DNA of 64,000 nucleotides from Corythucha ciliata (Eukaryota > Arthropoda > Insecta > Hemiptera > Tingidae). Below, in pieces: positions 10,471 through 21,347 of this stretch. The translations under genes and the position numbers were made by a program. Every line of letters begins with the position of its first letter. Positions within the stretch are counted from its first letter, which is position 1. Below the pieces are notes generated by a model. That model worked only from the letters and a program-made list of their open reading frames with translations. It was not told where the DNA came from and searched no databases. The stretch spans positions 56,707,952 to 56,771,951 of the forward strand of contig CM075941.1 in NCBI GenBank assembly GCA_038030265.1, given 5' to 3'.

Positions 10471-13400
10471 ATGACATTGCCACCGATTTCCATTGACACG
10501 AGTGATAACAGCCAGAATGACAGTCAAGTAAGTAAAAATGCCCTTCAAATGTTTATTTTTAACTCGTTCCGACGACTGGGGCTGTTTTGTTTTTTTTTCA
10601 GACCCGCGTTCGGTCTAGCAAAAGTCAAGAGTCCTGTCGAAGCGAGTCTCAAACATCGAGCCACACGTCGGGCGTGGAAATCTGTCGAATATGTCACTGC
10701 GAGGGCGACGCCGAGTGCGGTCTGATAGCGCCCTGTTACTGTTCAGGCTCGCTCAGGTATGTCCACCAGACGTGCCTTCAGCAGTGGATTAAATCGTCCA
10801 ACATTCGAAGCTGCGAACTGTGTAAATTCCAGTTCATTATGCAGACGAAAACAAAACCATTTTTGGAGGTGAGAATAGCCCTTCCCAATGGGTGATGGGT
10901 TTTGACACGATTGATCCCTATATTTCTGTTATTTCTCCAAAAAAAAAAACAAACAGTGGGAACCTCTAGAAATGACTGGGTTTGAAAGGCGTAAATTATT
11001 CTGCGCCGTTATGTTCCACGCCATCGCTCTGACCTGTGTTGTTTGGTCATTGTACGTTCTCATCCACCGAACGGCCGAAGAGATTCAGTACGGACTATTG
11101 GAGTGGCCGTTTTGGACAAAGCTCATCGTCGTGGCCATTGGGTTCACCGGTGGTGTCGTGTTCATGTATATTCAATGCAAGGCATACATGCAGATTTGTC
11201 AACGATGGAAGGCATTCAACAGGTAGAAACGTTAAGCTTGTTTCGATTCGTTAATTATTGTGTTGTTTTGGGGTCTACGTTTCTATACCGTTCTAAAGCG
11301 CCGGTGACCATCTCTACGATTTCCGTCGCTCTCGAATTTGGCCCCTAAATTAAAATGAACGTCATGGGGCGTAGCCAGCCTTTGATTTAGGGGTGGGCAG
11401 CTTCACTGGGGAAGATGGCATATGCACCGTTGCATCTATGTCAGATTCACTTATTGCAGGCAATATTTGAAACGGATTGCATAAATGCAGCCGTGGATCT
11501 CCAGAGGGGATGAGGGGGGTGGGTGGCACACAAAGAAGCCCCCCAGTCAAGTTTGCACCGCTGGAAGACTTGTACTTGAAAATTGCACCGATTTTGCGAT
11601 GGGGTAGTTTTCCAAGGAATACAGCAGGCGCGGATCCAGTGTCGGCGTAAGGCGGGGGCCATATTATGACCCCCCCTCCCCATGATGCCATCTCTGGCAA
11701 AAATAGCTTGTAACTTGAAAAAGTGTTTTTTTCGTGAGTTATACCTATCAAGCTGGTTTGTAAGTATACAAAATCCGTGTGAAATTGGTTCATTAGCGAA
11801 CCAGACCCACAAAAATAATTTTCGGTGATTGTAACCCTCAAAATTGGGTTTTTTAGTTAGCGAAATCCACGAAATTACTTTTTTATTTAGTGAAACCAGC
11901 TAAAAACGGTTCAGCCTCTGAAATAGACCACACTGTGCAATTGGTTTGCTGGCAAAAAATCCCGAAATTGACTGTTAGTTAAAAAAAAAAAAAAAGGCAG
12001 ATTGCGGCAAAATTCGGCTCAACTTCAAATATGGCTTTAAAAATTCTATTTGATGCATACTTCCAGGATTCGAAGAGTCCGCAACGACACGGGGCGGCAA
12101 CATCCTTTTAACTCATCGTTATTAAGGGGTAAAGAAATATGCCCGAACCCGGGTGTCTAATCCAATGTAGTTTAGTGTGCCAAGTCGATAAAAATAAACC
12201 ACAAGTCCGTGCGACGATTAGTTTTTGAGATACGACGGTTACATTGTACTAGAAAACTTGGTTTTGGGCTTAAATATTCCAAAAAAATCCTCACGCCCAA
12301 CGTTTCGTAATGAAGTTGATGTGGATGTCATTTCTGAAGTAGTTTGTGGCGCTTAATCGAATGCACGGTAGCTCGTTTCTCTGCGATCAATATTCTTTTA
12401 GTTACTAACGAAAATGCCAGAAAAAACGAGTTTGTGTATCAAAATTTTGGGCAGGACTAACCATGTTCTCCGAACTTACGTATTTTTTTTTGTGCTGAAT
12501 CGAATGAGCGTTTGCAGGGATCGCTGGGGTTAATACTTTCTGAGATACGCCCACAAGTATAAGAACAAATCCTTCAAAAATGCTGGAGATGTTTGTCCGT
12601 AGCTAGAAAATTATTGATACTAGCGATCCCGACTACAGATCATTCAATTCAGCACAAAAAACTACGTACGATGAGAGAAAATGGTCAGTCCTGCCTAAAT
12701 CATGATACAAATTTTTTAGGGCACATTTAAATATAGAAAAAATCGTGGTTTTTCGGGTATTTTCGTTCATAACTCAAATAATATTGATCTTAGAGAATCG
12801 AGCTACTGTGCATTTGATTCAGCACCAAAAATAAATAAAAATAAGAAACGACTTCATCACTAAATGTTAGGCGCGAGGATTTTAATAAACTAATCAAGCC
12901 GTAAACAACGTTACTTCGTACAAATTTTGCCATAACTCGAGAAGTAATCAGCCCACGGACTTGGGACTGATTTTTATCGACTCAGCACACACAACTGTAT
13001 AAGATTAGTCATCTCGTTTGGACAATTTTTTTTTTTTTTTCATCCCTTATAGTGGTGAGTTGGCCAAGGTCTACCCGCCCTTAACAATAGGTTCGCCACC
13101 CCGTATCGTTGCGGACCGTACGCTGTTCATAAAATTGACAGTCTCCTCATGAAATTGACAATTTCCTTAGAATTGACAATTTCTTAAATTGACAATTTCC
13201 TCATAAAATCGACACTTTCCTGAAAAATGAACAATTTCTTCACTCTTAAAAATGATCATTTCCGCGTATAATAGGCAATTCATACAAAAAATGTCAAGTT
13301 TGAAGCCAAGTCACCAATTACTGTATTTAAAATAATCACCGAAAGCGCAATTGCCAATCGAGTCATGAGGCAAAATTAATAATTTCCAAGAACTACTAAT

Positions 13401-16400
13401 CAAACTACTAGGGATCAGTTACAATTGCTCGTGATGTTGACAATTTATGCTTCGAATTGACAATTTCTACTTCAAATTGACAATTTTCGGCTTCGAATTG
13501 ACAAATTCTATTTCAAATTGAGAAGTTTGTCATTACATTGACAATGCGCTAATAAAAATAAAAATTTCATCGTTAAAGTGACAATTTTGTCACTAAAATT
13601 AACAATTCGTAGACAATTTACGATTTCCTCTTGAAATTCACAATTTCCAATTAAAACTATTAATTCCCCCACAAAATTGAAAATTCCTGTAATAAGGGAA
13701 ATTTCCTCATTATATTGACAATTTTATCTTAAAATTGACATTTTCTACTAAAAATCGACTATCTCCGCGATTTAATCTGAAGTAAAGTAATGGACAACTT
13801 TTAAACTGAAAATTTCCTGATAAAATCAACCATTCAAAATTTTCTCATAAAACAGACAATTTCTTCATGAAATTGACTATTTCTTTATGACACTGACGAT
13901 TTTTTATCATAAAATGGACAATACGTCATCATAACATTGCTCTTGGTGAAGCGTTTCGCATATTGTTGCCATTAACGTGGCATTTCGCGTAAATTTTGCC
14001 TTGAAAGTGGCGATTCAAGTGAGTGTATTTTCCCGGATGTTGCGTTTTGCCCACCGTGGGGCATTTTGCGTGGTTTACTCGGTGTGCCGCGGCCTTTTCC
14101 CTCCACAATGTGACGTTCCACTTAAAGTTTGCCCTAGACGTGGTGGCGATCAACGTCAATTTTCCCCAAAGTGCGGCCATCGCAAGAGTATTTCCCTTAA
14201 ATTGGCATTTCGCGTCTCTCGAGAATTTTGCCTTCGATGTGGTGGGGTTTTTTGTGTACACCCCCCCCCCCCCGAAGTGTCTTTTCACTTTAATTTCGCA
14301 CCAAGTGTGACATTTCGCGTAATTTGGCGTTTCACGTATATTCTGCTTTCAGTGCGACAATTCGTGTAGATAGTGACTAAGAATGTGCACAGTTTTGCAT
14401 ACACATAGACCTGAATGAGGCTCTTAAGGAGGGGCCGCACGTACGTCAAATATTTGGAAATATTTGAGAATGCGCTCCAATTTCCAGTTGGTCGGTTTCT
14501 AGATATTGCTAGGAATTAAATTATATTGGTAGATACTTGCCAAATATGGACACATTTACGTCGTCACGCTTAAACATTGGCCTGGACACGCTGTTTGAGA
14601 CACCGTGGCAATTTTTTTTTCCTCCCCTTTACTTAGCGCTCGTACTAGTAGCCATACAATCGAGAAAAACGGTTGATAGCAGCGACCATGACGCGAATTT
14701 CAGGGCCGTTTAAGGGCCACTGCACTAGCGGCTACTCTGCTGCAACGGTTTAGCATGGTTCAGGGGACTCATAAGTCACGTATGTCACAGACTATTACCT
14801 TTGAGAAAATGATCTTAAAATTAGAGGTGATCATCCTCCTAGATGGGATTTTGGAGAAGGTTTTGATTACTTTTTTCTGCAAGTGACCTCGACTCCGTGG
14901 GGGGGGGGGGGTTGGCATGGCCCCTGTGGACTCTCCCTTAGATCCGCCACTGGCATACAGTCTGTTTTTTGGCTGAAATATACACTTTTCTTGCTTAAAA
15001 GGCCCAACCACAGCAATGCTTCAACCACAAAAAGCCGACACATTGGGAGAGCAAGAATCTGAGCACCTCAGATTGAGCCCCCCCCCCGGACCATTCTTCA
15101 AATATCGTGTTTCGAGAATTATGTCTACATTGGAAAATTACAATTTTCAAGGCCAAAATTCAAATTCTTCGCAAAAAAAGGATCTTTATGATTTTTTTTT
15201 TTTTTTGTCTAGGCTAATTGTCCTGGTCTCATTATGTGGCCGAAACGCGCAGTTTTTATTAGATAAACGGCGAGTTATAAGCCAACGCGGCAATATCGGC
15301 CATAGAATGGCGTATTCAGCCCGGAAACCTGGATGAGAAGATCAACAGTATGCCCTGAAATACGCTGTCACCCCTCTAATTCCAGAATTTCGCTCATAGG
15401 GCACTTCGAAAATCAGGCAAAAAGTCTTAGCCGTAGGAGCCTACGTTAATATGTCAGTTTTCCCTCGTTGGGGGTGTGTCATCGAAGGACCGGTTTCGGC
15501 CGTTCGCCGTCTTCAGCGTCTGATTATTTTACAACTGAAGCTGTTTCTGTGAAATCAAAGACTGCCGACAGAAAACAATACAAGAAAACAGAGAATCAGT
15601 TTCAGCGTGAAATCAGATGCTGAAGACGGTGAACAGGTGAAACCAGTCCGTCTATGGCGCACCCAAACGAGAAAAGACTGACAACTTAGGCTCTCACAGC
15701 TACGACTTTTTGCGTGTATTACCTACTAACCCTCGTTTTTCAAGCGCCTCTACTAACAATAACAACTTTAAAAATAACATTTTCGCGGGTTTAGCTCTTT
15801 TCAGAACCCTAATTCCGCTGATTTGGATCTCGCAGAAGAGAGTGTAGGACCGCCACTGCTTTCAAAACACAATTTTTATGAACCTGGCCCCACAGAAACA
15901 AATTTCGCGGGGGGGTTCACAATCAAAAATACAATTTCGCCTGATTTGACTCCCTAAACAGCCAATTTTACGGGGTGGAACCATCCAAAAGTTCCAATTT
16001 CACGTGGTTCAAAAAAGCAATTTAACACGTTAGAGGCATTAATAAAAAAAAAAACATTAAAGTTCTGGCCACAGTAAAGCTCCAAACCACAGCAAAGCTC
16101 CTAACTCCAGCAAAACTCGTAGCCCCAGCAAAGTTTCAAACTACAGCCTTAAAACTATAACCGCAAAGAAGGCCCAACCACAGCAAGGCCTACCGACCAC
16201 AACAAAACTCCAATCCACAGTACAAGTACACAATCAGTTTTTTGGCTGAAATTGACACTTTTCTTGCCAGAAATTAGTGTAATTAAGGAAATTGCGTCCT
16301 TAAACTCGCTAATTTAGCATCAAAATTCAACTGTTTTGCCAAAAAAAAAAAAAAAAAACACATTTATCCCAAACCGACTTGTTTCAGCACTTTTGAACTT

Positions 16401-19400
16401 TTTTAGCCCTAAAAAGTCTAAGGGCCGTATTTATGAACGTTCCTTGAAGCTTCCTCGAGTCAAAAATGGTTATTGAGAACAGTTTTGGTCACAATATAAA
16501 CATATCTGTTTTAATTAATTTCAAGGGTTCCTTAATGTCAAGGAACGTTCATAAATACGGACATAAGCGTCTGGAATCGGCCAGTACAATAAAAATTTCG
16601 CCCAGAATTGAACACGAACAAGCAAACTCACAAATATTTAGCTCTAAATGTTGCAATTACACGAATATAAGCGCAGTTGTTCATATTTCCGCAGATATTT
16701 AGCTCCAAAAATTTGAGGGTCATACGTCAAACTTTGGTCGCTGTTGTGACCGGCTAGACAGGGGTCCGGCGGTCACTAAAGAAAAGTCTCCAAACTCAAA
16801 ATTTTTGTGAAAATCAAGACATTTAGAATGTGCAGCTCCGAACGATGTAGTTTTGCGGCCGTTTATTAGGGTTTGGGCGCTATCGGGACCGGTTTGACTG
16901 GACTTCGTCGCCCACTATATAAAAAAAAAAAAGGACCCCGGAACTTGCCACTTCGCGATAGCAAAGATCAGAAACGTGCTGTTTCGCTTATATTTGGAGC
17001 ACGGTCACTGTGAAAAAGCCGTTGTGACCGTCATTTATCGAGTCTAATTTGCTTTGTTCGGGCTTCAACTCGAGTTTTCAGGGGTCCTAAATGTACAGTT
17101 TTTTTCTGCTTGAACGGGCAGTCCGTTAGGGAGAAGCCGAAATTGTCAGATCTCAAATTTTGCCGTGGAAAATCTGTTTCTCCCGGGGGTAATTTCAAGA
17201 TTTTGTTCTTGTTAAGGGCAAAATGTCAAGTTTTAATGCTAATTAGTCAGTTTGAAGGGGGTAAATTGAGGGTTCCGACCTTTCGGTTTCGAGGATTGCC
17301 CCGGGTTGTTAATGAAGTAGTAAGGCGGTGTCTTGGGCAAGATCACCTGCTTCCGACTAAAATCCAGCATGATTCTTACGTTTTTCTGTTCAAATTTATT
17401 GTTCACAGAGTTATATACGTGCAGAATGCGCCCGAAAAACATCTTATGCCCACTATCTGCTCTCCCGCCAATCAAGTCATAAACGCTGCCGACCCGTCTC
17501 AATCCAACGTCTTTGGCGGCACTACTAGTCAACAAAAAGCGGGAGACAACAGTTGCAGTGGAAGCGGTGGCGGAGCAAGAGTCAAGGCTCACCCTGACTC
17601 GACGGCGAATACAAATTACAAGGATGAGACGAGTATAGACTTGAAAGGCGTGCGAAATCTTCACATATTTTTCAACGATGAAAGTAGTCTACGAGTTCAA
17701 AACGATCAATACTGTTGCGTGGACGAGGGTGACGCGAGTCTAGATGGTGTGACTGTGGCGCCAAGCGGCGTTGTTCAAAGAACTGACGAAGGCTCGTCAA
17801 CGTCTTGGCATATTAAAATCGGCAAGGGCTCTGGATCGGACTCAAGTGCTGTTGTTCAGCAAAGGTGAGTGCTTAAAATACTAGCCTCGATTCCACAGTT
17901 ACCTTTCACCAAATTTTGCAGTTATCTTTCGTACAATTTACTTAGAGACTATTGTGATCAATGCCAGTCAAGTCAAGACTTCCTCGTCAAAATTCATGGA
18001 AGGTCTGGGCGTACTTAATGATGAAATTTTCAAAGAAATTTGAGGGTCACCAACCAAGAATCTGCCCGCTGTAAGCTAAAAAGTGTTGAGAAACCAGGAG
18101 GTCTTAAGATAGCCAAACTAACGATTCGCGCCTACAAATGGCTTGACGGGCTTTCGCGGAAATTGCTTAACTGACGATTGATGTCCTAAAAGTAACCAAA
18201 CTGACTATTCACTTCCCAAAACTGGCAAACTGGCGACTTAAGCGCCCCATACACTATGCGATTGCCTGCCGTCCGGCCAAAATCGACGGGTATCATACAC
18301 TGTCAGTCAATGATCTCACGTCCGATCCTAGCCGGTCCTACGGCCACACACCTTCAGTTTTCACGGACTGCAGGTGGACTGCAGTCCATGGCCTTCAGAT
18401 TAACTGAACATGTGTGGGTAACCCCGATCGACGGCCTCACGATTGCCTTCAGTTAAACTGACAGTGTATGGGGCGCTTTACACTTCAAAATTGGCCAAAG
18501 CGACCATTCGCGCCTTGAAAATTGATAATCTGACCATAAACTGCTCCCAAAAAATGACCAAACTACCTGTTTGCGCCCTAAAAACCGAAAAGCAGACCAA
18601 TCGTTTCTGCACCCAATACGACGGTCTCCACGTTAGCAACTCATCGACTCCCCCTCCCACCCCTTCCTTGGTTACACGATGAACTGACTACTCTCGCACT
18701 ATAAAATGGTTTGAATGATCAGTCACCACCTAAAATTCACGAAACATGACTACTAACGCCCTGAAAAATTGGCTACTCTGTCAATTCGCGCCCTGGAAAA
18801 TCGCAAAACTGACTACTTGCTTCCTGAAAATGTCCAAAATGACGATTTAGCTCCCTATAAAGTCGCCAAAAATGAGCATTTTGGCATTGTCCTTGGTGTC
18901 GGCCGATTTTATGGACTCGAAATCAAAGAGATGTCTGTGTGCAACCAAGGCTCCTTCTAGGACTTCACGGGGCTGTCGACCACGGGTGGGGGGGGGGGGC
19001 GCTGTACACGGGAAAACTCGTGGGACCGGGCCCCTGAAAATGGGCCAAAGTGGACATTTTTTGGTCTTGTGATGGTAATCACGATGAGAACACCTTCGCG
19101 AGGGCCCGTCTGATCGACAAACCGTTTCAATTTTCGGGATTTCCCGTGCCGAGACACTCTCTAAGATACGGCGAGTCCGTCCGTTTTCGCCAAAAACGCC
19201 CAAGGGTTAGATGGGCGTTGTGGGGGGGGGGGGGGGGCAATTTGAATTGAGCCAAACGCGGTTCATGACTCCTTCACACCAAGCTCTACTGACATATTCA
19301 GGCTGTCCAAAGCAGGTTTGCCCCTAAGGGGGACCGTTAGCGCCTCTCAATCTGGCCAAAAATGAGCTATTGGGGTCATTTTTCGAAGTGTTTCGATTTG

Positions 19401-21283
19401 CGCCGGTCATTTTAAATGTCAATCACTTTTGCAAATATCATTCAGGAGGGTTTTGGAGTCTTTTGAGTCAATCGAGACGTGGTTTATGTGCCCCCCCCCC
19501 CTCACCGGAAAATTCTTGATAGCGAAATGCAGCCGTTTCGGCCATGCGCCAAGTTTGAGGTCTGAATATCTGCAAAATTGCGAGTTTCTGGCCTTTATTT
19601 GAGTCTTCAATTTTTCGAAATTGCAAATTCCGAAAAAAAAGAGAAGCTATTCGTGGACAGCGCTCCGAAGCTGTGACGAATAGACGCAAAATTGGAACAA
19701 TTTGAAGTTAAAAAACCACGAAATTGAACATGGCTTGGCTGAATATTCGTCAAAGTGCACGTTTCAGTTCTTAATTTCAGCGAAATTGCCAGTATTTGGC
19801 CTTTATTTTTGTGAAATTGCAAGTTTTTGGTAATTATTATCGCGAAATGTTAAGTTTCGGGGTTTTTTTTTTTTTTTAAATGACTGCGGCCACAACAGCG
19901 TCCATTGTCAGACGGATAGCCACAAAAAAGTACAACATTTTAGACCTAAAAATCAGCGAAAATATAAGTTTCCTGTTTGTATTCGAATAATTGAAAACTG
20001 CAGGTCTTAATTTAGGTGAAATTGGTAGTTTCTGCGGTATTTATTTTCGTGAAAATTCAAGTTACGAACCCGCCGAGTATTGACGAAATTAATAGTTTCG
20101 GGAGAAATTGAGAGTTTCAGAGGGCTTTTTTAAAACAACGATCGCGGATCGCGGTACCCGAGCGAATTTCTGATAAAATAACCGCAAAATTGCAAGGTTT
20201 TGAAACTTGACATCGGCGAACTTGGAAATTTCCCGGTTTTATCAAGGAAATTGTCAGTTTCAGGTCCTAATTTCACTAAAAAAAAACTGTCTTTGTCCAA
20301 TTTTCCGGTCTAAATATCCGCGAAAACTGCAAGTTGCTTTTTTTTTTGGTGAGCTCGGCGACCACGATGGACCGCGTCAAAAGAGACTGACGAGCCTCTG
20401 TGTAATGGAACGATCAATTAAATTTTCAGGGCTCAAAACGCAGAGTGAGGTGCAATTTTACTCCTAAAATAACTCGTAATTTAAGTCGCTGAAATGGCGG
20501 TCAGTAATATTTAAAATGAGGCAAGTTTTTGCCTAAAAAAAATATGACGAATCCGTTACCACTTTTCGCGTTTTTTTTCTTTTCAGGAAGTCGCGTTTGC
20601 CAAAAACCGAAGAAAATAGTGAAAGGAGGCCCCCCTGACTCCGCGCATTTGTTTTTAGCGTTCAAATAGGAAAAATAAATTCGGTTTTAACTTACATTTT
20701 TTCTTGAACCGGAAGAAAAGCCCGAATTTTCAAATATTTTAGTTCCGTTCCGTCCGTTCGTCTGTGTTTCAGGTCGGGTGAAATTGAGGCGAAGGCCTCG
20801 TCGTCCGATTCGACGGACGTTGCTCGCAATGGCAAGGGCGATGAGTTGGGGGTTTCGTCGAAAAATTCCGACGGAGCGAGTAAAAACAACGATTCTGTCC
20901 TAAAACTTCAGATTAAAAAAGCCGAAATTGTCATAAAATTCGGACAGAAGAACAACAACAATAATAACAATAATAATAATAATAATGGCGAACCGTCAGG
21001 CGATGACTCAGCTCCAAGCGATCGAAAGGACAACACGTCGGTCAATATTAAAATCGACGACAAGGAGAACGATCCAATTGTCATTGATGTTGTGAAAAAA
21101 ACACAGCCGACTGAAAAGGATCCGGTTCAAATTCGTTTTGATTTCAGTCAAAATGACGCCGACGAAGCGTCTAGCACGCTCATTCAGTCGACCTATTCTG
21201 AAAATTCAACTTCTGAAACTGAGTCCTGTTCGCACTCGCCTCTTCTCGCTGTCAAACCGTACGATTCTTCAGACAAAAAATAA
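10471..21283 (+). CDS. MARCHF8: MARCH1/8-like membrane RING-CH E3 ubiquitin ligase
   Basis: Five exons: 10,471-10,527, 10,602-10,868, 10,957-11,222, 17,409-17,864 and 20,773-21,283. All have GT-AG borders and consistent phase, giving 518 residues. The RING-CH domain is at about residues 45-94, with zinc ligands C47, C50, C64, C66, H74, C77, C90 and C93 (C4HC3). Two membrane segments follow, at about 122-142 and 162-185, with the family motifs VVWSLYVLI and LEWPFWTKL. Vertebrate MARCHF1/8 proteins ubiquitinate membrane proteins in endosomes and at the cell surface, triggering their internalisation; the substrate here is unknown. The start is the first in-frame ATG before exon 2, and further 5' exons cannot be excluded. 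Oddities: the C-terminal tail of about 320 residues is long for the family, polar and rich in Ser, Asp and Lys, and contains 12 consecutive Asn. Introns 3 and 4 are 6.2 and 2.9 kb of repeats. Family identity is certain; the MARCHF8 versus MARCHF1 symbol is approximate. Confidence 0.92.
11223..12076. repeat. Intron 3 of the ligase gene, 5' part
   Basis: The first part of the long third intron. It contains a GC-rich repeat end around 11,366-11,690, with 'ggcgcggatccagtg' in plus orientation at about 11,628 and G/C tracts. Units of family G (aaattcgtgg/ggttttttag type) follow at about 11,800-12,050. No gene. Confidence 0.5.
12077..13116. mobile_element. 1.04-kb foldback element
   Basis: The left end GTCCGCAACGACACGGGGC matches the inverse of the right end with only a few changes. 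The inverted similarity continues inwards almost to the centre near 12,580: 'aagtcgataaaaat' and 'ggcaggactaacca' on the left have inverse partners on the right. The motif 'gctgaatcgaatg' and relatives recur at intervals of about 146-171 bp within the left arm, so the arms also contain diverged subrepeats. No open frame and no convincing target duplication. It lies in the ligase gene's third intron. Confidence 0.7.
13130..13935 (+). repeat. Degenerate tandem array, family D
   Basis: Units of about 20-24 bp on the theme 'aaattgacaatttcctcata'. Related to family C by the shared 'gacaatttc' core but with T-rich spacers. Non-coding intron sequence. Confidence 0.75.
13940..14370 (+). repeat. Degenerate tandem array, family H
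   Basis: Units of about 28-32 bp around 'gtggcatttcgcgtaaattttgcctt', with a C tract at about 14,262-14,273. Only this block is seen in the window. Open frames on both strands here are caused by the repeat. Confidence 0.65.
14371..15416. other. Intron segment without recognisable features
   Basis: No gene. There is a 13-base G run at about 14,899-14,911, followed by the inverse of the 'gcggat' motif (ccttagatccgccactgg) near 14,936-14,953. A C tract lies near 15,079 and T runs near 15,192. The second half has the form of an old insertion bounded by G/C tracts, but no ends could be defined. Confidence 0.4.
15417..15713. mobile_element. Inverted-repeat element, 297 bp
   Basis: Starts GCAAAAAGTC and ends GACTTTTTGC. 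The inverted similarity runs inwards for about 110-130 bp with gaps: 'gtcagttttccctcgttggg' on the left against its inverse on the right, and 'ccgtcttcagc' against 'gctgaagacgg'. It contains no open frame and no sure target duplication. Probably a MITE of unknown superfamily. Confidence 0.6.
15870..16250. repeat. Family G units, then family F array
   Basis: At 15,870-16,020 there are 'aatttcgcggg..tttgactcc'-type units. At about 16,065-16,240 there is a run of 'aaccacagcaaagctcc' units of about 18-21 bp, the same family as at 29.4-29.96 kb. Confidence 0.6.
16422..16563. mobile_element. MITE with GTATTTATGAACGTTCC ends, TAA duplication
   Basis: 142 bp. The left end is GGGCCGTATTTATGAACGTT; the right end is the inverse (aacgttcataaatacgg, then aca). 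TAA flanks both sides (16,419-16,421 and 16,564-16,566). The inner sequence 'ttgagaacagttt..tcacaat' matches the copy at 6,494-6,723. It fits a PIF/Harbinger-type MITE. Located in the ligase gene's third intron. Confidence 0.7.
16567..17408. other. Intron 3 of the ligase gene, 3' end
   Basis: Diverged units related to family E (caaatatttagctc.. type) at 16,600-16,720, then repeat-derived sequence without a recognisable gene. The intron closes with the acceptor TTCACAG at 17,402-17,408. A long open frame starting at 17,110 runs through this acceptor into exon 4; its 5' part is intronic. Confidence 0.5.
17865..18089. other. Start of intron 4 of the ligase gene
   Basis: Donor GTGAGT at 17,865. 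No recognisable element before the family B array. Confidence 0.5.
18090..18850 (+). repeat. Family B array inside an intron
   Basis: 'gccaaactaacgattcgcgcc'-type units of about 33 bp, interrupted by the 237-bp MITE at 18,241-18,477. The array continues on both sides of the MITE, so the MITE inserted into an existing array. Confidence 0.75.
18241..18477. mobile_element. MITE with AGCGCCCCATACACT ends, TTA duplication
   Basis: The left terminus AGCGCCCCATACACT has its inverse at the right terminus (agtgtatggggcgct). TTA lies immediately outside each end (18,238-18,240 and 18,478-18,480). Inner sequence is partly self-complementary (cctgccgtccgg.. and cagttaaactgacag). 237 bp, no open frame. 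The TTA target duplication fits PIF/Harbinger. It sits within a family B array in the ligase gene's fourth intron. Confidence 0.8.
18851..19399. other. Repeat-derived intron sequence with G tracts
   Basis: Contains a G run near 18,988-18,998 and a 16-base G run at 19,222-19,237. No gene; the overlapping open frames on both strands are low-complexity. Confidence 0.4.
19222..19237 (+). repeat. 16-base G run (example of recurrent G/C tracts)
   Basis: The longest of many runs of nine or more G or C in the window. Others lie near 9,113-9,125, 14,899-14,911, 22,081-22,090, 28,708-28,719, 33,393-33,402 and 41,402-41,413. They often sit next to the 'gcggatcca' motif. Confidence 0.85.
19400..20560 (-). 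repeat. Degenerate minisatellite array, family E (reverse)
   Basis: Units of about 33-40 bp reading 'cgaaattgcaagtttctggtctttattt' on the plus strand, that is, the reverse of the family E theme (aaacttgcaatttcgcgaat). Interrupted by a T run near 19,862 and a C run at 19,491-19,501. Non-coding part of intron 4. Confidence 0.7.
20951..20986 (+). repeat. Coding AAC/AAT trinucleotide run (12 Asn)
   Basis: Twelve consecutive AAC or AAT codons in exon 5 of the ligase gene, just after GQK. The mix of both codons in blocks suggests replication slippage in a microsatellite. Confidence 0.9.
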
Positions 21284-21298
21284 CTTTTATACTTCTTT

Positions 21299-21302
<4 letters not shown>

Positions 21303-21344
<42 letters not shown>
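21303..21344 (+). repeat. 42-base A tract just 3' of the ligase stop codon
   Basis: An uninterrupted run of 42 A begins 19 bases after the TAA at 21,281-21,283. It is in the 3' untranslated region if the transcript extends further. It could be a slipped mononucleotide repeat or the tail of an old retroposed insertion; no target duplication was seen. Confidence 0.8.

Positions 21345-21347
<3 letters not shown>

Noticed and set aside
13929..14369. Overlapping 90-130 codon frames on both strands
   Set aside because: They fall entirely within the family H array; frames stay open because the unit lacks stops.
17110..17408. Upstream extension of the exon 4 open frame as an alternative first exon
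   Set aside because: The acceptor at 17,408 joins exon 3 in phase and restores the RVIYVQN sequence of the family. The extension is repeat-like intron.
17239..17664. 141-codon open frame on the minus strand
   Set aside because: It is antisense to exon 4 and the preceding intron of the ligase gene, and the sense frame is supported by phase and by homology at its start (VIYVQN).
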